Shown here one piece after another: positions 15,181 to 23,736 of a stretch of DNA of 44,321 nucleotides (its first letter is position 1; every line of letters begins with the position of its first letter). The stretch covers positions 47,313 to 91,633 of the forward strand of contig PHBX01000025.1 in the NCBI GenBank assembly GCA_002842045.1, read 5' to 3'. Under the pieces are notes generated by a model that saw only the letters and a list, made by a program, of their open reading frames with translations, was not told the origin of the DNA and searched no databases. Source of the stretch: Chloroflexi bacterium HGW-Chloroflexi-3 (GTDB lineage Bacteria; Chloroflexota; Anaerolineae; Anaerolineales; Anaerolineaceae). Both the position numbers and the translations under genes were made by a program.

Positions 15181-16743
15181 TTGAATAAAACCTTAAGTAT
15201 CATTCAAGCGAACCGTCTTTACCTGGCTACCATGTTATTGGTAGTCAGTCTGGGCTTTGTTTTACAATCCATCTCCTTCTCCTGGGGGTTATTGCTGACC
15301 GAGGTGGTGTTGATATTACTGCCCACCCTGTGGATGTTACGACATAATCAGGTCAACCTCAGGGAAATCGCAGGTTGGTACAAAATCAGGTCATCCCTTG
15401 TTCTGGTGGCTGTCATGCTGGGAGCAGGTGCCTGGATGGTGACCAGTCTGTTGGAACAACTCATGATGCAAATCACGGGTTATATTCCACTCACACCAGA
15501 CGGAATATTACCCAGCAATTACTTTCAGGCCGGCTTGGTCTTTTTGGGATTGGTCGTGGCTGCCCCGCTCTGTGAAGAGATCCTCTTCCGTGGAAGTATC
15601 CAATCGGCTTATCAACAGCATTCAACAACAAAAATCGCCATTCTGGTTCCCAGTCTGTTGTTTGCTTTTTACCACTTCCGCCTGCAGGGTCTTCCCGCCT
15701 TATTGATTATCTCTCTGCTTTTGGGGTACACGTACTGGCGCACAAGATCCCTGACCTTTACAATCATCCTGCATGCTGCCAATAATTTTCTGGCAGCACT
15801 TGTTTTGACCCACACCGTACTTTTTCCAACCCTGATATTGCCATTCCCTTCGCTACAGGCCAGTACCTTTGGAATATTATTGCTGGTGGTTGGGTTGGTG
15901 CTGTTACAACGCCTGATTTATCGACCTGAAATCCCAATGGAGCAAGCCAGTCAACAAGTCCGGCTTCTCTCCTGGAAAGTGCTCTGGCCGATCCTGCTGG
16001 CAGGCGTATTATTTGTGGTCATGGCGGCGCAGGAAATTTCTCAGGCAAAAAGCCAGACTGCCTTACAGATGGATGGGACGCAATTACCCGTCTCCGCACA
16101 ATGGAAATACGAGCTACAACACAAAGGCGAGGAGGTAGTTGGTTCTGCCCTCTGTCAATGGCACCACAGCAACCAAATTGCCAACTTGAGTTGCCAATGG
16201 AAATATGAAGGTTTTGAATTCCGCAGTGGCAACAGTTTTTATTCCTCGCTGCCAGGAACGACTACACTCAATATTGAATGGCAATCAGAAAATCTCGCGC
16301 TGGTCAGCCTGTATCAGACCCATCAAGCTGAAAATTACGAGTCCGGTTGGCAGATCAAACAAGTGAATGAAATGCTGCAATTGAACCTGCAAGCCACAAA
16401 CCTGGCACAGGATAGCTTATCCATATCCCCAACAACCCTGGTACAGGAGGAGTGGGCCTGGCGTTTGCTCGGGCTTGACTTTGAAGCCAGCAGAACCTAT
16501 CCAATCGACTATCTGATTCCACTCACCTGGCGTCAGGAAACAGAGGATAATGGACCAGTTTTAAAGCAGGAAAAATTAACCATCACAGGACCAGAAAGCA
16601 TCATCGTTCCAGCAGGAGAATTCCAGGCCTGGAAAGCAACCCTCAGCATCGGGCAAACTGCCTGGTATTCAGTCGAACAACCCACCATTCTGTTACGGTT
16701 TAATGGGAACATGTTTAATTTTCTGCTGGTGGAAGCAGAGTAG
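15181..16743 (+). CDS. CPBP-family intramembrane protease with extra C-terminal domain
   Basis: 520 residues from a TTG start preceded by GAGGGA. The N-terminal ~260 residues are hydrophobic helices with the three CPBP/Rce1 motifs: EEILFRG (about 131-138), FAFYHF (about 162) and HAANNFLAA (about 200). After another membrane helix at about 280-300 there is a ~220-residue outward-facing beta-rich domain ending with PAGEFQAWKATLSIGQTAWYS, similar in style to DUF3108-type beta proteins. CPBP enzymes cleave membrane proteins or process peptides. The added domain may bind a substrate. It stands alone, with a repeat-filled gap downstream. Confidence 0.82.
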   Translation: MNKTLSIIQANRLYLATMLLVVSLGFVLQSISFSWGLLLTEVVLILLPTLWMLRHNQVNLREIAGWYKIRSSLVLVAVMLGAGAWMVTSLLEQLMMQITGYIPLTPDGILPSNYFQAGLVFLGLVVAAPLCEEILFRGSIQSAYQQHSTTKIAILVPSLLFAFYHFRLQGLPALLIISLLLGYTYWRTRSLTFTIILHAANNFLAALVLTHTVLFPTLILPFPSLQASTFGILLLVVGLVLLQRLIYRPEIPMEQASQQVRLLSWKVLWPILLAGVLFVVMAAQEISQAKSQTALQMDGTQLPVSAQWKYELQHKGEEVVGSALCQWHHSNQIANLSCQWKYEGFEFRSGNSFYSSLPGTTTLNIEWQSENLALVSLYQTHQAENYESGWQIKQVNEMLQLNLQATNLAQDSLSISPTTLVQEEWAWRLLGLDFEASRTYPIDYLIPLTWRQETEDNGPVLKQEKLTITGPESIIVPAGEFQAWKATLSIGQTAWYSVEQPTILLRFNGNMFNFLLVEAE

Positions 16744-16747
16744 ATTT

Positions 16748-16775
16748 AGCTGACAGCTGATAGCTCATTGCTGAT
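16748..16775. repeat. Heptamer repeat (AGCTGAC/AGCTGAT)
   Basis: Four seven-base steps (AGCTGAC, AGCTGAT, AGCTCAT, TGCTGAT) directly after the protease stop codon. It is short, and related only in style to the other heptamer arrays. Confidence 0.45.
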
Positions 16776-16870
16776 TGGGTTTTGGAGAAGGTTTCAAGAA
16801 AAATAATTGCGGAAAAATTTGCGTATTATTTTCAATTGTCATCCTCTTTTTGCCTTTTAGATAATTTGAT

Positions 16871-17067
16871 GGTGCATTGCACTTGAGGATTAACCATCAT
16901 TTCTCACCCTGGAAGTGTGCATCCATTAACAATTTACCAGAAGTGCAATGCACCTTGTCCTAATCAAGCTCTCTTACATACAAGGTGCAATGCACTTTTG
17001 AATTCTTGATATTGGTTTGACTCTTTCCAAATTTAGGTAAATTTAAACTCCCCAAGTGCAATGCACC
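16871..17067. repeat. Four GGTGCAxTGCACtt palindromes in a 414-base gap
   Basis: Copies at 16871-16884, 16941-16954, 16984-16997 and 17054-17067 share the core GTGCA-N-TGCAC with flanks GG and TT. Orientation alternates. A half copy lies near 16914. They share the GGTGC start with the RAYT-linked REPs but have a different centre. No gene is seen in 16744-17157. Confidence 0.7.
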
Positions 17068-17157
17068 AGAAACCAGATCGAATTAACACATACCCAGTGA
17101 AGCATGATATAGATCAAAGGTCATAGGAAAAGAATCCTGAATTCTGAATCCTGAGCC

Positions 17158-17979
17158 CTACGTTCCCCAATCTCTGGGATACAAAAAATCATACCCGATG
17201 GTGCGGTTATTCAGTTTACAAATCGGTGGCATGACACGCTTAAAGTGGTTACGTTGCACCTTTCGTACTACCTCATCCACAAATGCCTGTGAAAAACCTG
17301 CTTCCACACACTCTTGTGGTGAATAGCGTTCATCCACCAGGAGAAAGAGCAGACGATCGACTTCTTCATAGGTAAAGCCCAATTCGCCTTCATCGGTTTG
17401 TCCACTCCATAAATCAGCAGAGGGTGGTTTTGTGATCACCGCTTGCGGTACACCCAAATCACGTGAAAGCTGGCGCACCTGGGTCTTATACAGATCCCCC
17501 AACGGATTGATGGCGCAGGCGGAATCGCCATAAATGGTGGTATACCCCAGCAGAATCTCGGTTTTATTGCCGGTGCCTAGCACCAATCCGTTGAAAGCAG
17601 CTGACTGGTCAAACAGCACCACCATGCGTACGCGTGCCATGATATTGCCTTTGCGCATGTTATCCATATCCGGGAAGCGCTCGATCAAAGGATCCACCAT
17701 CTCGGTGATCGGGATGGTCAGGCTATTCACCCCGATGGCATCAATTACCCGCTGGGCATCATCCAATGAATCCTGCGACGAGCTGCGATAAGGCATACGC
17801 ACAGCGAGCACTTTCTCCGGTCCCATTGCCCGCGCAGCCAGAAAACACGAGAGTGCTGAATCCAATCCCCCGGAAAGACCCAACACTGCTCGGGAAAATC
17901 CAACCCGGGTAATCTCACTATAGATGAAATTGCTCAGAATCTGGGTGGCTAATTTGGTGTTAATCGAAAGGTCAATCAT
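17158..17979 (-). CDS. nadE: NAD+ synthase, ATP-pyrophosphatase part
   Basis: 273 residues, the length of an ammonia-type NadE. The P-loop LSGGLDSALS (about 33-42) binds ATP pyrophosphate. The nicotinate adenine dinucleotide and ATP contacts sit in VLGTGNKTEILLGY and YGDSACAINPLGDLYKTQV, and KPPSADLWSGQTDEGELGF is the family loop. It adenylates and amidates deamido-NAD to NAD. The gene starts 11 bases after the stop of the nitrilase-type amidase gene; together the two correspond to the two domains of glutamine-dependent NAD synthetases, so ammonia is probably passed between separate proteins. Confidence 0.93.
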   Translation of the reverse strand: MIDLSINTKLATQILSNFIYSEITRVGFSRAVLGLSGGLDSALSCFLAARAMGPEKVLAVRMPYRSSSQDSLDDAQRVIDAIGVNSLTIPITEMVDPLIERFPDMDNMRKGNIMARVRMVVLFDQSAAFNGLVLGTGNKTEILLGYTTIYGDSACAINPLGDLYKTQVRQLSRDLGVPQAVITKPPSADLWSGQTDEGELGFTYEEVDRLLFLLVDERYSPQECVEAGFSQAFVDEVVRKVQRNHFKRVMPPICKLNNRTIGYDFLYPRDWGT

Positions 17980-17990
17980 CCAATCCTCCT

Positions 17991-18860
17991 TTATCGTCCG
18001 GAGGGACGTCTATCCTGCATTAATATGCGGGATAATTCCCGCTGTACCAGGGCCGTGCGTTCATCTCTTAAAAGCGGCAGACGAGTACGGGTGCGATGCA
18101 ACTGGTTCAGGTCAATCTCACAGAATAACAGTGTTTCTTCATTTTGGGGTGCACGTGCCAGCACATCGCCATTCGGGTCATACACCATGGCTCCACCCCA
18201 GAAATGTAAACCATCCTCGTGTCCCACCCGGTTAGTATGGGCAACAAATGTAGTAAACATACTGGCATACGCCCGGTTGATATGATCCACCCAGCGCGCT
18301 GAATCAACCTGTGGTTCATTGGAGAGACCACGCCCAGGCGAAGCCGAGCTGAAGATCAACACATCCGCCCCATCCTGCCAGAGCAGATACGGGACGGATG
18401 CATGCCAGAAATCCTCACATACAAGCATGCCAAAGCGCCCAAAGCGAGTATCGAAAGCGCGTACGCTATCCCCCCAGGCGAAGAAACGCCCTTCATCAAA
18501 CAGTCCATAAGTGGGTAAATAAATCTTTTGATGGACATGCACCACTTCTCCACCCGAAAGATACCCGGAGGCGATGTAAAAACGGTTGCGTTCATCTTCC
18601 TGCACAAATCCTACCACCAGATCAATTTTCTGGCTGGCGTGTAATAATTTCGAAAAGACCGGGTCCTGTGCATTGGGACGTAAGGCAACCTGTGGAACCA
18701 TATCCTGCAATAAATAACCGGTCATGGAAAGCTCTGGAAAAACCAGAAGATCAGCTTCCTGTGCTAACGCCTGGTCGATCAATTCGAGATGTTTCTCTAA
18801 ATTTACCTGGACATTACCAAGAACCGTATTGATTTGGGCTAATGCGAGTTTACATTTCAT
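17991..18860 (-). CDS. Nitrilase-family glutamine amidase partner of NadE
   Basis: 289 residues from the ATG at 18860; a TTG 18 bases further up is possible. The Glu-Lys-Cys triad is visible: Glu in LLVFPELSMTGY (about 44), Lys in HQKIYLPTYGLFDEGRFF (about 117) and Cys in GMLVCEDFWH (about 153). The words around Lys and Cys match the glutaminase domain of eukaryotic-type NAD synthetase. It should release ammonia from glutamine for NadE, encoded 11 bases downstream. It is named here as a split NadE glutaminase subunit; a general nitrilase role is less likely. Confidence 0.85.
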   Translation of the reverse strand: MKCKLALAQINTVLGNVQVNLEKHLELIDQALAQEADLLVFPELSMTGYLLQDMVPQVALRPNAQDPVFSKLLHASQKIDLVVGFVQEDERNRFYIASGYLSGGEVVHVHQKIYLPTYGLFDEGRFFAWGDSVRAFDTRFGRFGMLVCEDFWHASVPYLLWQDGADVLIFSSASPGRGLSNEPQVDSARWVDHINRAYASMFTTFVAHTNRVGHEDGLHFWGGAMVYDPNGDVLARAPQNEETLLFCEIDLNQLHRTRTRLPLLRDERTALVQRELSRILMQDRRPSGR

Positions 18861-18928
18861 AAACACCTGTTTCTCCAAAAATTTCTTGTTAGCTGATTCT
18901 ATCTCAGAAAAGAATGCGGGTGAAGTTT

Positions 18929-19669
18929 TTAATCAGGGATGATTTTCTTGACCGGTTTGCGAATAAAAACCAGCCAATTGAGTACAATCGCCCAAAGAAG
19001 ACAAAATATCCCAAACCAGATATCCCAATACAACCCCAGCGATTCTGGCCGGTGATCTGCGCGTAAAAATGAAAACAGGAGTGAGTGGATTGCAAATGCC
19101 AACCAGGTCAATGCTGCCTGCCCGCCAACCTTATTTTTAGGAAACCGTGGTTCCATTAGAAAAAATACCAGGAATAATGAAGTAGCTGCCATCCATTGAA
19201 GGGGAAAGCGCGGTAACAATTGAAAACTATCGTCCATTGTCATGGGTACCCACCAGGCAGCCTGCATCAGCGGACCATAAGCACTGCCAGAAATCCAGCC
19301 AGCCAGCCATGCCATGATCACCAGAGGAGGTAACATCACCATCAATCGATCAGCTACCATCAACCAGTTGTCTCGCTTTGCCAGTGCCAGAATGAAAATG
19401 GTGATCCAGGCACCCAAAACTGCCCCAGGCCAGACCATGCCGCCTTCCCACAAACCAAATGCCTGCCAACCGAAATCGACTACCGCAGCCGGATGCCAGA
19501 TAAAGTACGTCAGTCTTGCACCCAACCAGGCACCTGCCAATATCCACAGCCCCGCCAATGCCCATTGGAAGTCTTCCTTTTTTTTCTGACCCTGCACAAT
19601 CCGCCAGATCGCCAGGGACGCACCAACACCTACCAGAAACGCATACCAGTTCAATGATACCTCTATCAA
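18929..19669 (-). CDS. Lgt-like membrane protein (degenerate prolipoprotein diacylglyceryl transferase)
   Basis: 246 residues with about seven membrane helices. It has an Lgt-like layout: LGARLTYF (about 50), WEGGMVWPGAVLGA (about 73-86), GWISGSAYGP (about 125), RFPLQW (about 152) and LRADHRPESLGLYWD (about 203). In active Lgt the second motif reads HGG with an essential His; here the His is replaced, and the Arg after the GxxxNGE-like loop is also missing. It is therefore a divergent or inactive paralogue, or an enzyme with another lipid substrate. It lies on the same strand as the NAD synthetase genes, 69 bases ahead. Confidence 0.65.
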   Translation of the reverse strand: MIEVSLNWYAFLVGVGASLAIWRIVQGQKKKEDFQWALAGLWILAGAWLGARLTYFIWHPAAVVDFGWQAFGLWEGGMVWPGAVLGAWITIFILALAKRDNWLMVADRLMVMLPPLVIMAWLAGWISGSAYGPLMQAAWWVPMTMDDSFQLLPRFPLQWMAATSLFLVFFLMEPRFPKNKVGGQAALTWLAFAIHSLLFSFLRADHRPESLGLYWDIWFGIFCLLWAIVLNWLVFIRKPVKKIIPD

Positions 19670-19856
19670 AAATTATGCCTGTCATTGGCTGACAAGTCAA
19701 TTGGCAATCGCTATAAATATGATTTTTATTCAGGTTTAATTTTCAACATTAAAACAACATTAGAAATGTTAAAAAAACTTCAAAAGAATTATTTCAAGAA
19801 AAAACTATTTTCTCCCCCATTTTTACCCGAACAAGCAGGATTCACCCATCAATTGA

Positions 19857-19945
19857 TTGACTCTAAGAGTCAATTTTTGAGTCATTTTTCACGATTTTTG
19901 ACTCAAAACCATCCCTTTTTAAGCATATTGAGTCAATTTTGACTC
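19857..19945. repeat. Three nested GAGTC/GACTC inverted repeats
   Basis: TTGACTC-taa-GAGTCAA (19857-19873), TTTTGAGTCA...TGACTCAAAA (19875-19908) and GAGTCAA-tt-TTGACTC (19930-19945) lie within 90 bases of an AT-rich gap. All six half sites are GANTC. They could be regulator sites for the Lgt-like gene or a local repeat. The rest of the 436-base gap 19670-20105 shows no gene. Confidence 0.6.
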
Positions 19946-20047
19946 TTGCAGTTGTGCTTCCAAAATGGAGGGTTTTTTCTTCCGATAATTACCGATTTTT
20001 AAATTTCATAGAAACTTTTATTTCGAGGATTTTCTATTTAAATTGTA

Positions 20048-20084
20048 GCGTGTTTTTGGTGAATGCTCACTGCCAAAAACACGC
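20048..20084 (-). terminator. Hairpin ending the ABC/CARDB operon
   Basis: GCGTGTTTTTGG (20048-20059) pairs perfectly with CCAAAAACACGC (20073-20084). It lies 22 bases past the last gene of the minus-strand operon. The T tail is weak, so terminator activity is likely but not certain. A sister hairpin with the same GTGTTTTTGG core is at 25462-25500. Confidence 0.6.
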
Positions 20085-20105
20085 ACAAATTTTTGAAGAA
20101 TCTTT

Positions 20106-21434
20106 TTATTCGTATTTTAAAGCGGTTACCGGTTCCAATGTGGCTGCCCTTAAAGCCGGATATAATCCCGACAAAAACCCTACCAGTGTAGCGAACAGAA
20201 TGGCAAACAATAATAACCACAAGGGCGTATCCGCTGATAATCCGGTTGACATATATCCCTGTTGCTGTGCCTGGCTGGCAAGGAACTGCATTGAAACCAC
20301 ATTCAATGCGTACCCACCAACCCAACCTAACAGAGCACCTCCCAGACCACCTAAAAAGCCGATTCCAGCCGCTTCACCGAGGAATATGGTCAGAACATCG
20401 CGATTGGTCGCTCCGACCGCTTTCATCAAGCCAATTTCACGGGTACGTTCAAGAATGGCCATGGTCATGGTATTGGCAATCCCAATCGCTGCCACCAGTA
20501 ATGCAATCGCACCGATTCCACCGAACACGACCTGCAGGATCACAAAGAAGCTGTTAATCCCTTCCACAGTACTTTGGGGTGAATATGCCATATAGCCCAT
20601 ATCGTTAATCTGTTGGGTAACATCCATGACCACTTCGGGACTCTCAGCGCGAACGATCACATCGTTGTAACCATTTTTATTGCGGTTGATACGCTGTCCA
20701 TTATTAAACCAGGTATTCCAGGTTTCCAACTCTTCCATCGAGACAAAGAAACTTCCATCAGCCTCGTTCCGCATTTCTCGCAAGACACCAACAACCTTTA
20801 ATTCCACCGTTCTACTAACTTCCTGCCCATCAGTGGTCCATTTGGTTAGCTTTAATTTCACTCGCTGATCCAAAATGTCTGGCATTTCTGGTGGTTCCTG
20901 ACCAGGTCGTAGACTGGGAACATAAAAGTTCTTTACCATCCAGCTACCTGCTACAATGGTACCTTTGCGTAGATCCATTGTGCCACGATCCAGCTCATAA
21001 CCTAAATTTTCCAGGCTATCTGTTTTTACACCCATAAATCCAGCCCAGGTTTCAAACTTACCAAAGGTAATTACACCCTGTCCATACATATAATCTCTGG
21101 GGATCACCGATCGTACGCCTGGAATAGAAGCAATTTCATCCAAAACCGTTGGTGTTAATAATTTGACATTGCTGGTTGTTCCTCCACCGCCCCCGCCCAT
21201 TGGGACAGCTTCCATGTACATCCCTTCCCCATAATTGGGGTACACATCTATCCGGCTCAGATCGGTGATACCCCACAGATTACTGGTGGCGCTTTTCTGG
21301 AGCCCGGTAGCCAGTGAAACAAGCAATACGACAGCCGCAGTACCAATCACAACACCAACAGCAGTCAGAAATACGCGTCCTTTTCGGCGGCGTAAATTTT
21401 CAGAAATTAGACTTACCAGATCCCAAAAACGCAT
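20106..21434 (-). CDS. MacB/FtsX-family ABC transporter permease
   Basis: 442 residues. The first helix (RVFLTAVGVVIGTAAVVLLVSL, about 20-42) is followed by a ~240-residue extracytoplasmic MacB-type core domain, with glycine-rich GGGGGGTT near 80, and then three C-terminal helices beginning FFVILQVVFGGIGAIALLVA with the loop MAILERTREIGLMKAVGAT typical of FtsX-type permeases. These are mechanotransmission transporters that work with a LolD-type ATPase to move lipids, peptides or drugs, or to drive outside proteins. AGGAG precedes the ATG. It is the last gene of a four-gene unit; the exported CARDB-like protein encoded just upstream is a likely partner. Confidence 0.9.
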   Translation of the reverse strand: MRFWDLVSLISENLRRRKGRVFLTAVGVVIGTAAVVLLVSLATGLQKSATSNLWGITDLSRIDVYPNYGEGMYMEAVPMGGGGGGTTSNVKLLTPTVLDEIASIPGVRSVIPRDYMYGQGVITFGKFETWAGFMGVKTDSLENLGYELDRGTMDLRKGTIVAGSWMVKNFYVPSLRPGQEPPEMPDILDQRVKLKLTKWTTDGQEVSRTVELKVVGVLREMRNEADGSFFVSMEELETWNTWFNNGQRINRNKNGYNDVIVRAESPEVVMDVTQQINDMGYMAYSPQSTVEGINSFFVILQVVFGGIGAIALLVAAIGIANTMTMAILERTREIGLMKAVGATNRDVLTIFLGEAAGIGFLGGLGGALLGWVGGYALNVVSMQFLASQAQQQGYMSTGLSADTPLWLLLFAILFATLVGFLSGLYPALRAATLEPVTALKYE

Positions 21435-21447
21435 CGATTACTCCTGA

Positions 21448-22992
21448 TCATCCTTTGGGTGCAGGGACGGGTTTAACAGGTCCTTCAAATTGAGGTATCT
21501 CTTCCTGATATTCACCTGGCATGGGTACATTTTGAGAAGGTTGGGTTTTACCACTTCCCAAACCCAATAAACCCTTGATAAAACGCCATACCTTTTGCAG
21601 GAATGTTTCTGGTTGTTCGATCGGTGGCATGGGTTCGCCCATGTCACCGGGCATTGGCTCAAAAACAGGCATCGGGTCTACCATGACAGTCAATTTTTGT
21701 TCAATTTTTCGCGGTTGATTAAAATCATCGGTGTAGGAAACTGAGACCAGTAACTCCAACTCACCTTCCTGATATGGCATTGCCAATGCATCCATGGTGA
21801 AATAACCACCGGGTTCCAGTGACCCAACCAGGATGGTGTTTTCCATCAAATCGGCTGTATCAGAAGAAATAATTAATGTACCCAGCACAGCTGTACTCTT
21901 CCCGAGATTGGTGATCTGAACAGGTAATGGATTCATTTGCCCGGCCGTAAAAATCCCAGGGTTGCGATAAAAGCCAATCTCCACCTTGGGTAATGAATAC
22001 ACCAACAAGGTGATCACCTGATCATCCACTACACGTTCACCTTTTTCATTCAGATAGGTGAAGGAAATCTTGAAAGGATACGCACCCGGGTTTGCTGAAA
22101 CGTTCACAATTAATTGCGCAGATGCTTTTACCAGCTGACCTAGTCCGACTTCATCAATATAGATCAGGTTTGAAGTTCCAATAGGAGCAAATACCGACAG
22201 ATCAGCGCCACTACCGGTTACACCACCGGCACCCTGTCCACCGGTACCATCCTGACCGCTGGGCACCGTGACACCACCACCGAGCACCATGGTTACATCA
22301 TGTGCATCCACAGCCCCTAAATTACGAATATCCACTGAGATATTAAAAATTGTCCCTGGTTGCAATGGAGAGACATCCACCTCATACCCTCCTACTACCA
22401 GTTGTGCTCGTGCTTGCAAAGTGGGGGTAGCGGTGGGTTGCGCAGTTGAATACACCGGTATACGCAGATCAATCGTTAACGTAAATCTCTCTGTATAACT
22501 GGCACCTTTTTCATCCGTATAGGCGACGTTCGCAGTAATGGCTCCAGAGGTATAGCCCCATAAACTGGCGTTGGCGCGCATCGGTTGCTCGATTTCAACC
22601 GAAGCCCCCGTATCCAGATGTGGAACTGCCCGTACACCACCAGAGGCCAGGGGTAGAAAATCTGTGCTTTCGAATGTGACCACCATATTATAGGCATTGC
22701 TTTCGCCATTATTTTTTAAGCGGATCTTCAGATTAAAGTCATTGCCTGGCGTAACCCGATCCACCCCATAATCATAGGATGTGATCACAACCAGAGGACG
22801 CACAAATTGGGTAACAGGTTCTGGTGTTTCAACGGTTGGTTCTGGTGTATCAACAAGTTTTTCGGTTGGTAATACGGTGGCTGCAGCCGGTGGCGTTTCA
22901 TCCTGGGCTTTACCCATTAATGGGTTTGAGAATGCTAACAAGACTAAAACAATTAAAGTGATGAGTGAAACAAATTTGGTTAATTTCTTCAT
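21448..22992 (-). CDS. Exported CARDB-like beta-domain protein of an ABC system
   Basis: 514 residues. A signal peptide (1-30, ending GKAQD), a Thr/Pro-rich linker with TPEPTVETPEP, then about three beta-rich repeats that each start like VTPGNDFNLKIRLKNNGESNA, LQPGTIFNISVDIRNLGAVDA or FTAGQMNPLPVQITNLGKSTA. These are CARDB/COG1361-type, Ig-like modules. The C-terminal ~60 residues are Pro/Met-rich, with a short hydrophobic piece (VWRFIKGLLGLG). It lies between the ATPase and the permease with 3- and 13-base gaps, so it probably acts outside with the permease, in the place where MacA-type adaptors sit in other systems. The exact role is unknown. Confidence 0.75.
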   Translation of the reverse strand: MKKLTKFVSLITLIVLVLLAFSNPLMGKAQDETPPAAATVLPTEKLVDTPEPTVETPEPVTQFVRPLVVITSYDYGVDRVTPGNDFNLKIRLKNNGESNAYNMVVTFESTDFLPLASGGVRAVPHLDTGASVEIEQPMRANASLWGYTSGAITANVAYTDEKGASYTERFTLTIDLRIPVYSTAQPTATPTLQARAQLVVGGYEVDVSPLQPGTIFNISVDIRNLGAVDAHDVTMVLGGGVTVPSGQDGTGGQGAGGVTGSGADLSVFAPIGTSNLIYIDEVGLGQLVKASAQLIVNVSANPGAYPFKISFTYLNEKGERVVDDQVITLLVYSLPKVEIGFYRNPGIFTAGQMNPLPVQITNLGKSTAVLGTLIISSDTADLMENTILVGSLEPGGYFTMDALAMPYQEGELELLVSVSYTDDFNQPRKIEQKLTVMVDPMPVFEPMPGDMGEPMPPIEQPETFLQKVWRFIKGLLGLGSGKTQPSQNVPMPGEYQEEIPQFEGPVKPVPAPKG

Positions 22993-22995
22993 GGC

Positions 22996-23733
22996 TTATA
23001 CTTCCTCCGGTTCTTCTTCCGGGATTTCAAAATGAGATGCGGCTTCGTATTCCGCTTCGCTGACGGTTAATCCATCCAATAAATAAATGATATTGCTGGC
23101 AAACTGGCACATACGCATATCATGCGTAACCACAATCACCGTTTTCCCTTCCAAGTTCAGTTTGGATAATAATTTCATGATGCCAAAACCACTGGTGGTA
23201 TCCAGGTTACCTGTCGGCTCATCCGCCAGAATGATCGGTGGGTTATTGACCAAAGCACGCGCCACTGCCACACGTTGCTGTTGACCACCGGATAATTCAG
23301 TAGGACGATGCAAAGCTCTTTTGGCGAGACCAACCTGACTTAACATGCGAGCGGCTTGTTTTTGGCGTTCTTTATTGGAAGCCCCGGTAAAACGCATCGG
23401 GAAGATCACGTTTTGCATGGCGGTCATGCTGGGGATCAAATTAAAGGATTGGAAAATAAATCCAACACTCTTGCGGCGGAATAAACCCAGATCATTTTCG
23501 TCCATCTGGTCCAGGTAGCGCCCATTCACCTGGATGGTTCCGCTGGTCGGACGATCAAGCCCACCCAGGAGATATAGCAGGGTGCTCTTCCCTGATCCTG
23601 AAGGACCCATAACAACCGTCAGTGAGCCTGGCAAAATATCCAGATCCACACCTGCCAGCGCATGAACTTTCTGCTTTCCCATGCTGAAGGTTTTACGTAG
23701 ATTACGAATTTGAATAACAGGTTGTTCGCTCAT
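22996..23733 (-). CDS. LolD/MacB-type ABC ATPase
   Basis: 245 residues. Walker [10 protein letters not shown] (about 41), Q-loop [18 protein letters not shown], signature [15 protein letters not shown], Walker [13 protein letters not shown] and His in VVTHDMRM are all intact. The GNLD after Walker B and the family length place it with FtsE/LolD/MacB ATPases. A ~25-residue acidic tail ([20 protein letters not shown]) is an addition. It powers the permease encoded two genes downstream in the same transcript. Confidence 0.92.
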   Translation of the reverse strand: MSEQPVIQIRNLRKTFSMGKQKVHALAGVDLDILPGSLTVVMGPSGSGKSTLLYLLGGLDRPTSGTIQVNGRYLDQMDENDLGLFRRKSVGFIFQSFNLIPSMTAMQNVIFPMRFTGASNKERQKQAARMLSQVGLAKRALHRPTELSGGQQQRVAVARALVNNPPIILADEPTGNLDTTSGFGIMKLLSKLNLEGKTVIVVTHDMRMCQFASNIIYLLDGLTVSEAEYEAASHFEIPEEEPEEV

Positions 23734-23736
23734 TAT

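Noticed and set aside
19939..20595. A 218-codon open frame antisense to the FtsX-like permease
   Set aside because: It overlaps the permease 3' end and the terminator hairpin, and its composition is typical of an antisense shadow.
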